NCBI GenBank assembly: GCA_001584585.1
Contig: LSYV01000013.1
Location: 2,522,714 to 2,586,713, forward strand
Reading direction: 5' to 3'
Length of the DNA stretch: 64,000 nt
From: Gonium pectorale
Taxonomy: Eukaryota; Chlorophyta; Chlorophyceae; Chlamydomonadales; Volvocaceae
In this document: piece by piece, positions 34,901-46,869 of the stretch
Layout: each line of letters starts with the position of its first letter
How positions within the stretch are numbered: position 1 is the stretch's first letter
Notes under the pieces: model-generated
What the model was told of the DNA's origin: nothing
Databases searched by the model: none
The model's input: only the letters and a program-made list of their open reading frames with translations
Translations under genes and position numbers: made by a program

Positions 34901-37900
34901 ATGCTGGGTTGCCGTCTAATACGTAACGGCAATGCTTTGTCCTTTGTCTTGTCTCTGCTGGCGGCAAGGTGGAGCCGAAGGCCGTATGGGGCTTGATGGC
35001 TGCGTCACGCGCCTGTCTGCCTTACGCCGCGTTCCCTATACCGGTACATGCTGCGTCAGGCCCGCGGTGGTCTGTGAGATGACCTTGCCCATACCTTCCG
35101 GCCCTACTATGACAAAGGTTACTGGGGACATATTGCCACTTCACAGACGGTTACAAGAGGGTCCCTGCCCCTGCCGCCCAGGCCACAGGCCGTCCTCGAC
35201 GCCGCACCTCAATTCCATCTTGTTTAGGGCAATAATAAGCCACTGGCTGGTAAGCGTAGCTGTAAAACCATGCGTCGATGGCCCCTACTACCCCCAGGCT
35301 ACCAGCTGTCCGCGATGCAGTTCTCGCGCTGGACCCGAGCGCTGTGACCCGCCTGCGCGAGGAGCAGCTGGAGTCGGCCTTCGAGGCGCTGCTGCTGCGC
35401 CCCCTGGAGCATCTGGCCGCGGCGCAGCCGCAGGAGAGCGGCGGGCAGCAGCCGGGCCAGGTGGGGGCTCCCAGTGGCCTTCCAATCGCGGGCGCGTGTC
35501 AAGGGAAGGCCTTATGGCCACGCGTGCAGAGTAGACACGTGCTCAACCGTCACCGGGCGGGCGTTGTCGGCGCTCGACTGATCCATGCCAAGCCAGATCC
35601 GCATGTCCGCAGGTCCCTGGGGTGGCTCGCGGGCTTGTTGCAAGGGCGCGTGGTGAAAGGCTTTCGAAGGATTTCCCCAGCCCCGATAGCTCCACGAAGC
35701 CATCAAGGGAGTGCTGGCTGATGCGTGCGATATCGGGCTGCGGCGTGCAGGTTGTGTTGTTGATCGACGCCCTGGACGAGGCGGACCCGCCCGAGGAGCA
35801 GCGGCCCGGCCAGCAGCAGCAGCCGCAGGGCCTAGGGGAGGGCCCCGCCGCCCCGGGCCGCCGGCCGCCGTCGGCCGCCCCGCGTGTCCGCGGCAACCCT
35901 GCTCTGACGCTGCTGACGACGCAGTTGTGCCGCCTGCCGCCTCGCGCTGTGCGCTTCGTTGTCACCACGAGGCCCGACGCGGCGGCTGGGCAGGGGCTGC
36001 CCTCCCTCTGGCGCACCTTTGGCGGCGGCGGCGGGGGCATGCTGCAGCTGGCCCCGGCCCAGCTGCGGCGACGGCGGGCACTCTCCACCGCAACCGGCTT
36101 CCGGCCCCAGGGCGACCGTGAAGGCGGCGGCGGCGTGCTGCTGTGCCACACGGTGGCAGAGGCCTGCGTGTCCATGGGGTTGCTGCGGCAAGGGGGCGAG
36201 CAGAACGACTCGCGAGCCGCCGCCGGCAGCGCTGGCCCTGACTGGGCGACCCACGAAGCCGCATTAACGGCGCTGCGGCGGCTGGCCGCCACGGCGGGCC
36301 CCGACGACGACAACGGCACCCTGGCCGACCTGTACGGCATGTACGATATGGCCTTCGGAGCTGCCTTTTCTTCGTACAGCGCCGCCCAGGCCGCCAGCTC
36401 GGCGGCGCTGCTGGGCGTGCTGCTGGCGGCGGGGGAGCCCCTCACCCAGTCCTTCCTGGAGCAGCTGTTCCCCTCCGACTCCCTCTCTCTTGGCGATCCA
36501 CTCCCAACTACGTGCTCTTCTCCTCCCGCCACCCGGGTGGCCGCGGCCATTGGTGACGGCGGTGCAGTGCCTGGCAGCGGCAGCGCAGGGGCGATGTTGG
36601 CTCTGCTGCCGGGCCAGGGGCGCTTCTTCTACGTGGACGAGCACAGAGTCCACATCATGCACAAGTCGCTGTCGGACTACCTCATGATGAGCCATTTCTG
36701 GGATCGCAACGGCGGCAGGGGCCAGGGAGTGCCGGCAGCCCCCGTCAGGGCTGACCCGCGGGTCGGCCACTGGCTCATCGGCCGCAGCCTGGCAACGACA
36801 GGCCGGTCGGCGCCGTCGCAGTACTGCCTCCGCTACCTCGTGTATCACCTCGCGGAGGCAACTGCCGCTGCCGCCACCACCGCATCGGCCGGGGTGCCGC
36901 CGTGGCATGGCCTCGATGATGTCGCCTGCGGCGGCGGCGGTAGCGCCGAGGTGCCATCTGGGCTGCTGGACGACGTCCTGACGGACCTGGCCTTCCTGTC
37001 GAAGGTGTTCGCCAGTGGCAACGCCCCGCGCCTCATCTCAGCCCTCGGCGCCATGCCCGCCGCTGCGCACAGCAGTACCAGTTCAGACGCTCTCCGCTGG
37101 CTGCGCGTCTGCCTCTACGACGCCGCCGTCGCCGCCACCGACGGCGACGCCGAGGCGGGGACGGAGACGGGGCTGGAGGATCTGTCGAACGTGGCGGCGC
37201 TGGCGCGGAGTATCCTGCTGGTGGTACCAATTGGGTCGCCGCTGCGGGGCGCGGCGGAGCGGCAGCTTGCGCTGCCCTGGCGCACAGGCCGGGTGCTTCC
37301 CTGGCGGCCGCCGCACAGCACCTGGACCTCGCTCGGCCTGATGCTCAAGGTCCGGCGAGCGCTCTTGCCTGTGTGTGGGGTGGGGGCCATTGGGGTCTGT
37401 CAGGCGGTTGGGTGCGGTAGGAGTGGTTCAGAAGAAGCGCGTTCGCAGCTGCGTGCGGCTATCCCGACCTGCACTGAGCTGCACATGCGGGTCCGCAGCA
37501 CAGCCCTGCTGCCCTGACGACGCCGCGGACTCTGCATGCATGCACAGACGTGTGCCCACTTGCGACCCCGCACCAATCTTTTGCCCTCTGTTGGCACGAG
37601 GCCGCAAGGTCACACGAATGGGGCCACACGGCCGGGTCGTGAGGCAGCTCCTGCACCCGCCGATTGATTGCGAGGCCCCCGCATCCCGGCATGCACGTCG
37701 CGAGCAGCCATTATGAGTTTATGACCCCTCTCGACCGGCACAGGGGCACACGGATGAGGTCACCGCCCTGGCGTGGAGCCCCGACGGACGACAGCTCCTC
37801 TCCGCCGGCGCGGACGGCAGCCTGCGCGCCTGGGACGCCGCAACCGGCGCCGCCATCGCCGACACGCTGGCTTCGGCGACGCCGCCGGGGATGTCTGCCC

Positions 37901-40362
37901 GCCTCCGCGGGGCCGCGTGGTCGCCCGACGGACGCCGCCTGGCCAGCGCCGGTGGCCTGCGAGACGGCGCAGTTCGGCTGTGGGACGCGGCGACGCTGCA
38001 GGTCACGGCTTCGGTTCCCGCCGGCGACGATGTCTTTTGCCTGGCGTGGAGTCCCATCAGCGGCGCGCTCGCGGTGGCGGGGCTGGTCGGCTCCACGCCC
38101 TGCCTCTGCCTCTTCGACGCCACCTCGGGCGAGCGCCTCGCGGAGCATCTCAGCTGCGATCAGGGCTGGCTATTTGGTGTGGCCTGGCGCCCAGACGGCC
38201 GGTCGGTTGCCACTGCGGGATACGACGGGACGATCCGGCTATGGGACGCTGGCGTCGTGCTCGGCGGTGCCGGCGGTGCCAGCAGTGCCAGCAACGGCGG
38301 TGGAGGGGTGCTGACGCCGCTGGGGCCGCCGCCACTGGTGGGCCACATGGGGCCGGTCAACGCAGTGGCGTGGAGCCCAGACGGCCGACTGATCGCCGGC
38401 GCCGGAGGCGATGGGACCGTGCGGCTGTGGGAGGCAGCTACTGGGCGACCCGTGGGTCAGCCGCTTGGGGGACACACCGATGCCGTCACGGCCGTGGCCT
38501 GGGAGCCTCTGCCTGAGCTCGAGCTGGAGTCGTCGTTGGCGACGGCGGCCGCCACGGACCGCCGTGGCAGAGGCGGAGGTATGGTGCTCGCCAGCAGCGG
38601 CTCTGACCACGTTGTGCGGCTGTGGCAGGTCCGGATTCGTCCCCAGTCGCCCGCTGGCACGGATGCTGGTGCCGGCGACGGGGGGATGGACGACCTGCGG
38701 CTGGAGGCTGCGTGCGTCGGCGTGCTGGAGGGTGCTGGCTGTCGGATCTGCGGCCTGGCGTGGAGGCCTAACGGCGCGGTGCTGGCGGGGGCGTGCGCCG
38801 ACGGCGCGGTCCGCGTGTGGGACGCGGCGTCGCACGCCCTGGACGCGGGCGCGGGCGGGCCCGTGCCGGCGAACTCGGGAGAGGACGCCCGGCGTGGATC
38901 GGGCGCCATGGAGGTTGGGCCGGGCGCCGCTGGCGCGGGTTATGGCGCAGGCGTGCTGCGCGGCCCCCACCGCAGCGTCTGCTGGAGCCCCGACGGCGCG
39001 CGGCTGGCGGGCGCCTCGGCCGGCGGCATGGTGTCCGTGTGGGACCCCGACAGCGGCGTCTGTACGAGGATGCTGCGCGGACACACGTACGACGTCAGCA
39101 GCGTTGCCTGGAGCCCTGATGGGGCGCGGCTCGCGAGCGCCGGCGGGGACGAGACGGTCCGGATCTGGGATGTGGCTTCGACGGCGGGGGCCTGCCTCGG
39201 CGTGTTGGGCCCGGCCGGGACGGGCTGGGTCTTCAGCGTGGCGTGGAGCCCTGACAACCGCCTTTTGGCGACGGGAAGCGCCGACGGTTTCGTGCGGGTC
39301 TTCGACGCCGCCACGGGCGTGTGTACGGCAGTTTTCTCGGGCCACGTGGGGGCCGTACTGCGCGTGGCATGGTCGCCGCACAGTGGCACCCTGGCGAGCG
39401 CGGGAAGCGACGACGGGGCAGTGCTGGTGTGGGACGTCGCCGGCGGCGGCTGCGTGGCGTCGCTGCGGGCGCCGGCGCCGCCGTCGGTGCAGCCAATGAT
39501 GATGGGAGCGCTGACGGTGATGCCGGAACTGCCGCCGCCGTCGTCGCTGCTGCTGGCGCCGACGAGGCCGGTCACGGCAGGTGTGGGCGCGTCCTGGGCC
39601 GCCGCGCCGCCGCCGATTTATGCGGACTGCTTCGCCGCGGACGTCCCGCAGGGTTTCTCACTGGCGCCGCCGCCGCCCTTCAGCTCCTCGATGGCACCGC
39701 CGCCGCCGCCGATATGCGCAGCCGAGTTTGTCGCGCCGCCACCGCCGCTGGACGACTTCGCTTTGGGCGAGGCCTCGTTGCTAGGGCTCGCACCGCCGCC
39801 ACCGCTCGACTTTGCTGCGGAGCCTCAGCTGCCGCCGGCGCTCGCGCTTGCGCCTCCACCCGGCCTGGGCTTGGCACCGGTTGTCGGTTTGCAGCCCTCC
39901 GGCGGCAATGGCGGTGGCTTCGCCGCCTTTGGACAGGTCTCAGCGCTGGCATGGAGCCCCGATGGCAAGCAGCTGGTGAGCAACGACGCCGGCGGCGTTG
40001 TACGGCTGTGGGACGCGGTGGTGGGCTGGCGCTGCCGTACGACGCTGGTGGGACATGTCGGCCAAGTGTGTGGCATAGCCTGGAGACCCGACAGCCGGCA
40101 CCTAGCGACCGTTGGCGAGGACCGGACTGTACGGGTGTGGCGGGCAGACTCGGCGCCGGCAGGTGGCGAGGTGCATGCGGAGGCGGTCGAGGCACGTTCA
40201 CAGAGGGTGGCGGCCGGGGGCCCTGGGCCGTGCATTGCGGTGCTTGAAGGCCATGCAGCGGCGGTGGAGAGCGTTGCATGGCGCCCCGACGGGCAACGAC
40301 TGGCAAGCGGCGGTGCCGACGGGACGGTGCGACTGTGGGGACCGACGGACTCGTTGCAGTGA
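31970..40362 (+). CDS. NLR-like STAND protein: TIR-like domain, NACHT NTPase, 14 WD40 repeats
   Basis: Nine exons in phase: 31970-32120, 32201-32281 (both tentative), 32477-32805, 33332-33385, 33707-33925, 34032-34609, 35298-35460, 35751-37349 and 37744-40362, about 1,930 residues. Residues about 145-280 resemble a TIR fold: PLYFISHAW, VVWIDVFAVNQH, GTIVIVGD, then RRAWCLFEW with a WCxxE helix. The NTPase has a P-loop (AGGSGEGKSALC, about 400), Walker B (VVLLIDALDEAD, about 527), sensor 1 (VRFVVTTRPD) and a winged-helix signature (HKSLSDYL, about 820). Residues 1059-1930 hold 14 WD40 repeats, enough for two seven-bladed propellers; a Pro-rich linker of about 150 residues splits repeats 11 and 12. 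STAND proteins act as ATP-gated switches: the C-terminal repeats sense, the NTPase oligomerises and the N-terminal domain signals. Intron 33926-34031 appears to start with GC. No signal peptide or membrane span, so cytosolic or nuclear. Confidence 0.82.
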
Positions 40363-40953
40363 GGCAGTGACTGGCAGTTGCACGGGAAGCGACAAGGATG
40401 CGGGGCGGGCGGCACCCCAGCAGTGCAGCCCCGAGGCAAGACAGTGTTCCCCCGGTCTGGGGTCTGGGGTGGAGCTGCGTGCTCGTATGTACCTTTTCTG
40501 CGTGCCGTCCGTCCGTGTTGGTTTCCATGCAACTTCCCGGGTGCCTATCTCATCATTCAGCCGATCAATGTTGTTCGCATTCATCCGATAACATAGCGAG
40601 GCGTGGCGCCCACGCATAGCATCTTGGCGCGGTGTTCAAGCCTATGACGGTAGAGCTGTGGTCGGTACGCCGTGGTGACGGGAACCCCATGCCAATGGCA
40701 GCGCCCATTCATCGTGTTTTCCTTATTTATGGGCAGGAGTGCGTATGCGGTGCGGACCGCACTCGCCGCCTCAGATGGCGGCAGCAACGGTCACAACCGC
40801 TAGAGCAGCTGGCCTCCCCGCACTGAGCCCTGGGATACGTTCATGAATGTGCCTGAGAGGCCGTGACCCGTCGCCGGCAGGGCCGCCTTTGTTTAGGCTG
40901 CTTGATTTCCGCGCCTTCGTCTGCCCGTGGCGACGGATGGACTGCCAATATAC

Positions 40954-40958
40954 TGTAA
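40954..40958 (+). promoter_or_regulatory. TGTAA polyadenylation signal (NLR-like gene)
   Basis: TGTAA 592 bases past the stop codon, a typical 3' UTR length here. Confidence 0.6.
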
Positions 40959-41394
40959 GGACATCGAATTGAGAGCAGCATAGGATCAAGGCTAGGTGAC
41001 CAACGGATGGTGTACCTGTACGATGCTGTCGTGCGTGCGCTGCATCCCCGGCGGACGCTATGTTCCCTATGGGCTGCTGGGGGCTGCTCGCCTGCAGTTG
41101 GGACGCATGCAAATGTGCAAGTCCTGAAGGGCGAAAACACCAGTGCTGAGAGCAGGCGCCGGCGTCTGCGTTGGTGTCAAGACGCGGGTATCGGCCGGAA
41201 TAGCAATGCCAGTGAGGGGCGGCACTAAGGGCAACCGGTGCTGTCGCCGCTGCAGGCCCGAATTCCGAGCAGCACCTCGTATACTGAGCGGCTCGGAATG
41301 TCGCCTACCGCCAGCGGCGCAACGTACCCGTGCCGGGGCTTGGAGCCTCCTTTGTATAACGGACCGCACAGAGCGGACGCATGGGTGTTTAGCG

Positions 41395-41474
41395 AAAAAC
41401 AGGAGAAGGAAGGGGGAAGCCAGCAAGCCACCTCTGCAGGAGTACTCAATGGCGCAACGTTTCCAGCAGGGCGG
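41395..41474 (-). repeat. Dispersed repeat, partial copy B
   Basis: On the minus strand this reads CTGGAAACGTTGCGCC, then GCAGAGGTGGCTT and CTGTTTTTCGCTAAAC. It shares order and wording with copies at 41491-41610 and 56625-56760, although its middle part has diverged. It is in tandem with, and in the same orientation as, copy A. Confidence 0.55.
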
Positions 41475-41490
41475 CTGGGCAATAAATAGA

Positions 41491-41610
41491 GAAATCTGCA
41501 AAGAAACCACCTCTACGGCCATACACAACCGAAGGCGCAACGTTTCCGGTAGGGTGCGTGGGTACAGAGCAAGACATGTGTCATCCCGCCCCCTCCACCG
41601 GCGGTAGAGC
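41491..41610 (-). repeat. Dispersed repeat, copy A
   Basis: On the minus strand it contains CACATGTCTTGCTCTGTA, then GGAAACGTTGCGCCTTCGG, then GGCCGTAGAGGTGG and TTTGCAGATTTC. The same blocks, in the same order, occur on the plus strand at 56625-56760. No coding potential or terminal inverted repeat was recognised, so its class (transposon fragment or other) is open. Confidence 0.6.
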
Positions 41611-42053
41611 GTCAGATGGAGAATTGATGGAGACACGCACGCCGCCTCCAGGAGTTGCGCTGGAGTAACTGTGGGCGTGACTGTGGGTGTGGAGCGGTGC
41701 GCGCCCCTCCCCTCGCAACACGCCGCCCGCTGCACGCTCTGATTTATTTGTCCCCTCTTGCCTCCATTCCCTGCCACAAGTAAGGAGGGGAAAGCCGGAG
41801 CTAGATTCTGGATCCAATGCTGTCCAGCGTGCAATCTGAATGCAACGCGGATCTCTTCATTCACCACAGGACTCTACATTAGCTGCGCAGTGTAGGGGGA
41901 GACTCTGACACTATCAGGAGCTCAAACTTGAAACCGGTCAAATGTCAACTTCGCGTCGCTAGCGGTGTAACCTTCCGCCGGCCCCAGTAGGTGGACGCCC
42001 TCAATTAGAGGGTCGAACCAATGAGGTATCCGCCCGGATCGTCGCTTAGCACA

Positions 42054-45000
42054 ATGCCGCCAAAGAAGCGGCGGGCTGTGGCTGTGGAGCCCGCGGCTGA
42101 GCCCAAGGCAGGCGGTGCAGTTGATCTTGACGAGGAGAGGCGCGAGCGGATGGCACGCAATGCGGCGATGCTTGGTGAGTCGCCGAATCAAGGACACGGG
42201 TCAACACCTGCCCTAGACTCTGGCGACTTTCTACTGCGCCAACTGCACCATAGCCATCACATTTCACTGCGTGACGAATCGTGCCTCCCGCAGCTCAGCT
42301 GGGTGTCGGGAAAGCTGTGACCAGCGTGCGGGACGCGGTGGCCGCGGAGCGCACCAACGCTTGCGCCGGCACCTCTCAGGTGCGGCTGGGCCTGGGGTCC
42401 TTCCCACAGGGGATGGCAAGCAAGGGCAAATTTAATCTGCACTATCGCCCTTCCCGACCAGCGCAATCAATGGCGCTTCCCCTGCTTTCCGCGTTATCAC
42501 CAGGCGAAGGCCCGGAGGGCGCGGTCCCCGAAGCCCCAGCTCGCCCCCCGGCGGAGCCAACGCATCGCCGGCGTGCAGGCCCCCGCCATGGTGGAGCTGG
42601 ACGACCACGGCAACCCCATCCGGGCCGCGCGGGGCGGTGTCGACGAGTCCGGTCAGGAGCCCGGCCTCCTCTTGGACCTGCTGGGTACGTGCGTCCAGGT
42701 CACCCGAGGGCACTTACGTCGCCAGCCTGCTTAACGCGCATGATCCATTGATGGCTGGTCATTGCTTTATGCCTAGTCAGGGCTGCGCCAGGCAGTAGGC
42801 AGGATAGATACGTCCGTCCCTGTCCGTGTTCCAGCACAGGAGAATGCGACCTTATGAGTCTGGCCTGGAAGAGGCGGAGCGCGGGATTATGGACCGAAAC
42901 AAAGGGCAGTCCCCAATGGAATTACATCGGCGCGAATGGAAAGTAGTGCTGCTCTTGCACTTCCTGGCCTAAACTTCACCGTATGGCGCCGCTGCCCCGT
43001 AGCCAACGGCGCCCCTCGCTTGGCGAAGGGCGTCAACGAGGGGGACCTGAGCGAGGAGCAGAAGGAGAAGCTGGAGAGACTGAGGTGCTCCGCCAAGGGC
43101 CGACGCCGCGTGTACTCAAGCGCTGGTAAGCCACATGCGCGCCGGCGGAGTGTGCGTGCAGGATTGCGCCACAAGCTCACATGCCACAAGTCCCCCAAAC
43201 CCTACGTCACGCCAGCACTGACTCCCACGAGTCGAGAGATGTGTTGGGCGGGTGGCTTCTGGCCCCGAGGGCTATGCCAGGAACCCCCACCACATATATG
43301 GGCAAGCGTGCAGGCCGCTGGTCTGGGGTAGGATGCGTGCCAGCGAATCAGACGTTCGCATATGTCTTTCAGGCCTGCATGCTCGTTTGCATGCGCGCCG
43401 TCACCTGCTGGGCCGCTGTCCGCCCTGTGGACCCGCACACACAGGCACCTGCTGCCACTTCTGCCGTCAGAAGACGCTGTGCGGGGAGGAGGGCTGCCCG
43501 CGCTGCAGTGAGCGAAACGATAAATTGGTCTGCATCGGCACAACGTGGTGCAACCGCTGCAAGGAGCACACGGGCGTCTTCTGCCGCGCCTGCCTGCTCG
43601 TGCGGTGCGTCTGGGCTGTGTGTGAAGGGTGTGGGTGCAGAGAGTGTGGACCGAACAGACGCGCTTCACAGTTCTCCGATAATGCTGCCCCGTGGCTCAA
43701 ATCCCCGGGACCCACCCTGAGAGGGGTCTTGTTGTCACACGAACTTGTTATTGCTGTTGGGGAACCGTGGTATCGCCTGTCCGGATGATGATTTGGTATC
43801 TAACATAGGCATAACGTGAAGCTGTTCGACCGCATCAACACGTGTTCACCAGCAGGATACACAGCAGCTTACGTACAAGGCCAGTGCCTTCGGCTCCTTC
43901 TCAATGTGTGGCATCTATCTTCATGGCATTCTTCGGGCTCATAGGAGGAGCGCCATGTGCGCACCAGCGCAGCCCGATGTGCGTTTTCCGGCGTCGCGAC
44001 CCTTCTGCCTCTTGCATTGTCGCCCCTTTCCCCCTTCGACCCTGCTGACCCGCTGCCGGCCCTTCTGCCCTGCCGGCCGCCGCAGGTACGGGCAGGACCT
44101 GGACGAGGTACGGGCTGACCCGTCCTGGCTGTGCCCACACTGCTACGTGGCCGTACACGGCCCTTGGCAGGAGCACGGCTGGTTCTGCAACAGGCGAGGA
44201 CTGGGGGGTACTGCAACCTTGGAAGCGCAGCTGGGACCGGAAACCACGGCAGTACACCCCGAGATGGTCATGTGACGGGCCTAGGATGGCATCAAGGGCT
44301 GCCGGGAACCAGTGCGGAATTGGGCCGCAGCCTGGTCCACAACATGTCGTTGGGGCTGCGTATCATCATACCTGAGCCATGGGGCGTTCTGCGCGGGCCG
44401 TAGGAAGCACTGGACATCACCACGTTAACCTGCTTGCTTTGGGCTGGAAGGGCCGAAAGGTAGGAGCTATATGTGGCTACCTAAATATGTATATGGTTCG
44501 CCATGAGCTCGGTCCCCGCTGTGCGCCGGTATGATGGATGTTCAGCTCCCCAGCCCCTCAAGACTCACGTGGTGCCGTCGCTATCGGCGCCGCATGTTCT
44601 GCGCCTCCAGCTCCATTTGCGCGTGGGTACACTTCAAGCCTGCACCTGCCCTCCGCAGCCCCCTGCTCGGGACGACCTGTCCCCCGTGCTCCTCGGTGCT
44701 CCTCGTCGGGTGCACAACCTGATGATCCTCTGTTGCCCTTTGCAGCTCATTCTGCATGCGGGACCACGACAAGAAGCCCACCGGCATCGCCATCCACCAG
44801 GCGCGCAGGGCGGGCTACGCCAGCGTTGCGCATATGCTGCAGGTGAGGGAGGACAGGCGGGCCGAGGCGAAGGGAGTGCGGGGTTTTGGGGGGGGGGCGT
44901 CGGAGTAGTAGGCAGGGCAGGGTGGGGCGGAAAGCGTTAGCGCTGCACACAATCTGTACGTGCTGTACGTGGTGCACCGGGGCACCTGCACGGACAGGGT

Positions 45001-45517
45001 GGCGGGCGTTGGCGGGCGGGACGAGTTGGATTGGACTGGCGCATCTGCCGCAGGCCGAACATTTTCAGCGTCCACGCGCCCCGTGGCTAGCCTGCCCTTT
45101 CATTCCCGGACACTACCCGCACAAGATTGATAGGCAACGCAGAAGGATACCACTGCGGGGAGTGGGACCAGGCTGCACCTAGGCGTGGCGCGTAATGGCA
45201 CACCGCAAACTGCACCGTGAGCTCAACTGCGGGGGGGGAGGCTGGGACACATGTACGAGGACGGCAAGGCGGTGACAGTCGGGGAACGTATGGAGGTCTC
45301 GTCAGCTCGCTCAACAGAACCCCACTGATGGCATCTCCCGCAGGCCGCAGTCCTGGCGATGAAAGACCGCAAGGCGGCCGGCCCCGTCGGGCGCGGCAAC
45401 AAGGCGGCGCGGAACGTGGCGGACCGGGAGGGTGGTGCCGAGCGGCTTCAGGCGGAGCAGCAGCAGGCAGCGGAGGCGGGGCCCGCAGCGGCAGCGGCTG
45501 CGCTGGAGGTTGCGTAG
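42054..45517 (+). CDS. CDCA7-like zinc-finger protein (zf-4CXXC_R1 domain)
   Basis: Eight exons in phase: 42054-42174, 42294-42379, 42504-42684, 43003-43125, 43373-43604, 44086-44193, 44746-44842 and 45344-45517 (TAG), giving 373 residues. A basic start (MPPKKRR) and the segment RRSQRIAGVQ resemble the nuclear, basic N-terminal part of CDCA7. The Cys-rich domain (about 170-310) has CCHFCRQKT, CPRC, WCNRC, FCRACLLVRYGQ, WLCPHC and FCNSSFCMRD, followed by KKPTGI and AGYASVAHMLQ. These are the hallmarks of zf-4CXXC_R1. In animals this domain binds nucleosomal hemimethylated DNA and recruits the remodeller HELLS (plant DDM1) to maintain DNA methylation. About ten extra residues (VAVHGPWQEHGW) separate CPHC from FCNSSFC. 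An in-frame upstream ATG exists at 42021. Intron 44194-44745 seems to start with GC. The tail is Ala/Glu-rich. Confidence 0.83.
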
Positions 45518-46210
45518 CAAGGCAGCAATCCGTGGAGGGACCAGGCCGCCACCGGTCCGCTAGTACCGTGGCCTATGCCGATTTTCCCCGAAAAAAAACA
45601 TGGCATGCCTTGGGAGCTGTGCAGGGAGCGGGGCCATTGTGGGCACTACCTGCGGGACGGTGGTCCGGCTGTGTTGACGGGTGGCCTTGGGCCGCCAGCT
45701 TGTGCGGCATGCAGACTGGTGAGGCGGGTGAATCATTGGATGGGGTTCTTGCATCTATGCCTAGCAGACAAAAGTCTGTGTTCTTTGGGTACAGAAATAA
45801 ACACTTGTGCATCTTACGCGGCCGTTGAGTGCATAACGCCGCGGCAGCTATCTGCTGACGGCGCACCAGATCAAATATGCCTGCCTGTGAGTGCCGGCGC
45901 GGAGGGGGGCCGCGATCGGTCGCTTGATCTTGCTCTTGGCCCCGCCGTTGTTTACACACGACAGTGACGAGCTGGGAGTTGCTACAAGATTCCCTGTATG
46001 ACCGCGCCGAGTACGTTGGCGGTGCTTCTATTTCGTGGCTGTCGGGAAACAACGTGGCTGTCGAAATATCCTGCTGCCATCCGCCGTGGTTCCCTGTGCG
46101 CCGTGGTCCTCTCCCGTTGCATGGTCTGCGTGCCTTCAACCCCAGCGAGCTCCTAGTAATGGGCAACTAAAGTGGGCCGAGGCGTAGGAACGGGGTGGGC
46201 GGGGAATTGT

Positions 46211-46215
46211 TGTAA
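46211..46215 (+). promoter_or_regulatory. TGTAA polyadenylation signal (CDCA7-like gene)
   Basis: TGTAA 694 bases after the stop codon at 45515-45517. Confidence 0.55.
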
Positions 46216-46234
46216 GGCCTCGCAATCATGGCCG

Positions 46235-46869
46235 TGCGCTTGTGAGTACTGCAGTCGGCGGTTATGGTAGATGAATGGCGTTTACGGCGTAATCCTTTCC
46301 GCACAGACCCGACGTGGTTTGGTCAGTGTTGGACTCTGGCTGGAGCATGTGCCGCCTTCCATTGCTCGTGTGCTGATCACGTGTGGGTGGGCAGCAGGCA
46401 CGGGCAATTCTTCGATGACGGTCAGTTATCGTCCATCGATGGGAGTAAGACTTTGATCTAGGGCTGGGAACGTAACCTGCGTTTGGTATGATTGTCAGTT
46501 GCTACATATGCATCGAAGCGATTCGCTTGGTGTATGATACCGGTATAGTACCTATCAATGTGAGCTTTGTATACATGGTCGCATATGTAACGGATGTCCA
46601 AGTCGAGGCAGATTGGTTCGAATCAGCGGGTGGAGTAGGGCTGGTGGCAAGAACCTGTTCGAACCTGTGACCTGGACTTCAAACCTGCCACTGCAATCAA
46701 GCAGCTCTTACGTCTGCGTCATAGAATCGTCAGCGACGCCAGATAGCAGAGATTTCAGGACGATGGACGATGACAATTGACCGTACCTGCCGTTTCGACC
46801 TCACATGGAAGCGTCTTCGAACTGTTCCAAACAAGCATACGAGCATACCCTCTCGAACGGCTTCCGCCT
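46235..46869. other. RLK2 promoter region
   Basis: AT-richer spacer between the CDCA7-like gene and RLK2. No exon is supported. It should include the RLK2 promoter and 5' UTR. Confidence 0.4.

Larger units (their letters stand above)
40975..42053. other. Spacer with dispersed repeat copies, upstream of the CDCA7-like gene
   Basis: No gene supported. The middle (41395-41610) holds two minus-strand copies of a dispersed repeat described separately. A long minus-strand open frame over 41067-41867 is explained by this repeat and GC-rich flanks. The right end should contain the promoter of the gene at 42054. Confidence 0.45.

Noticed and set aside
35543..36550. A 335-codon minus-strand open frame
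   Set aside because: Antisense to the NACHT exon that carries Walker B and sensor motifs; treated as a shadow.
41067..41867. A 266-codon minus-strand open frame
   Set aside because: Its centre is the dispersed repeat, also found untranslated elsewhere, so the frame is incidental.
46600..46660. GGTTCGAATC, resembling a tRNA T-loop (B box)
   Set aside because: No A box, anticodon stem or acceptor stem could be drawn around it.
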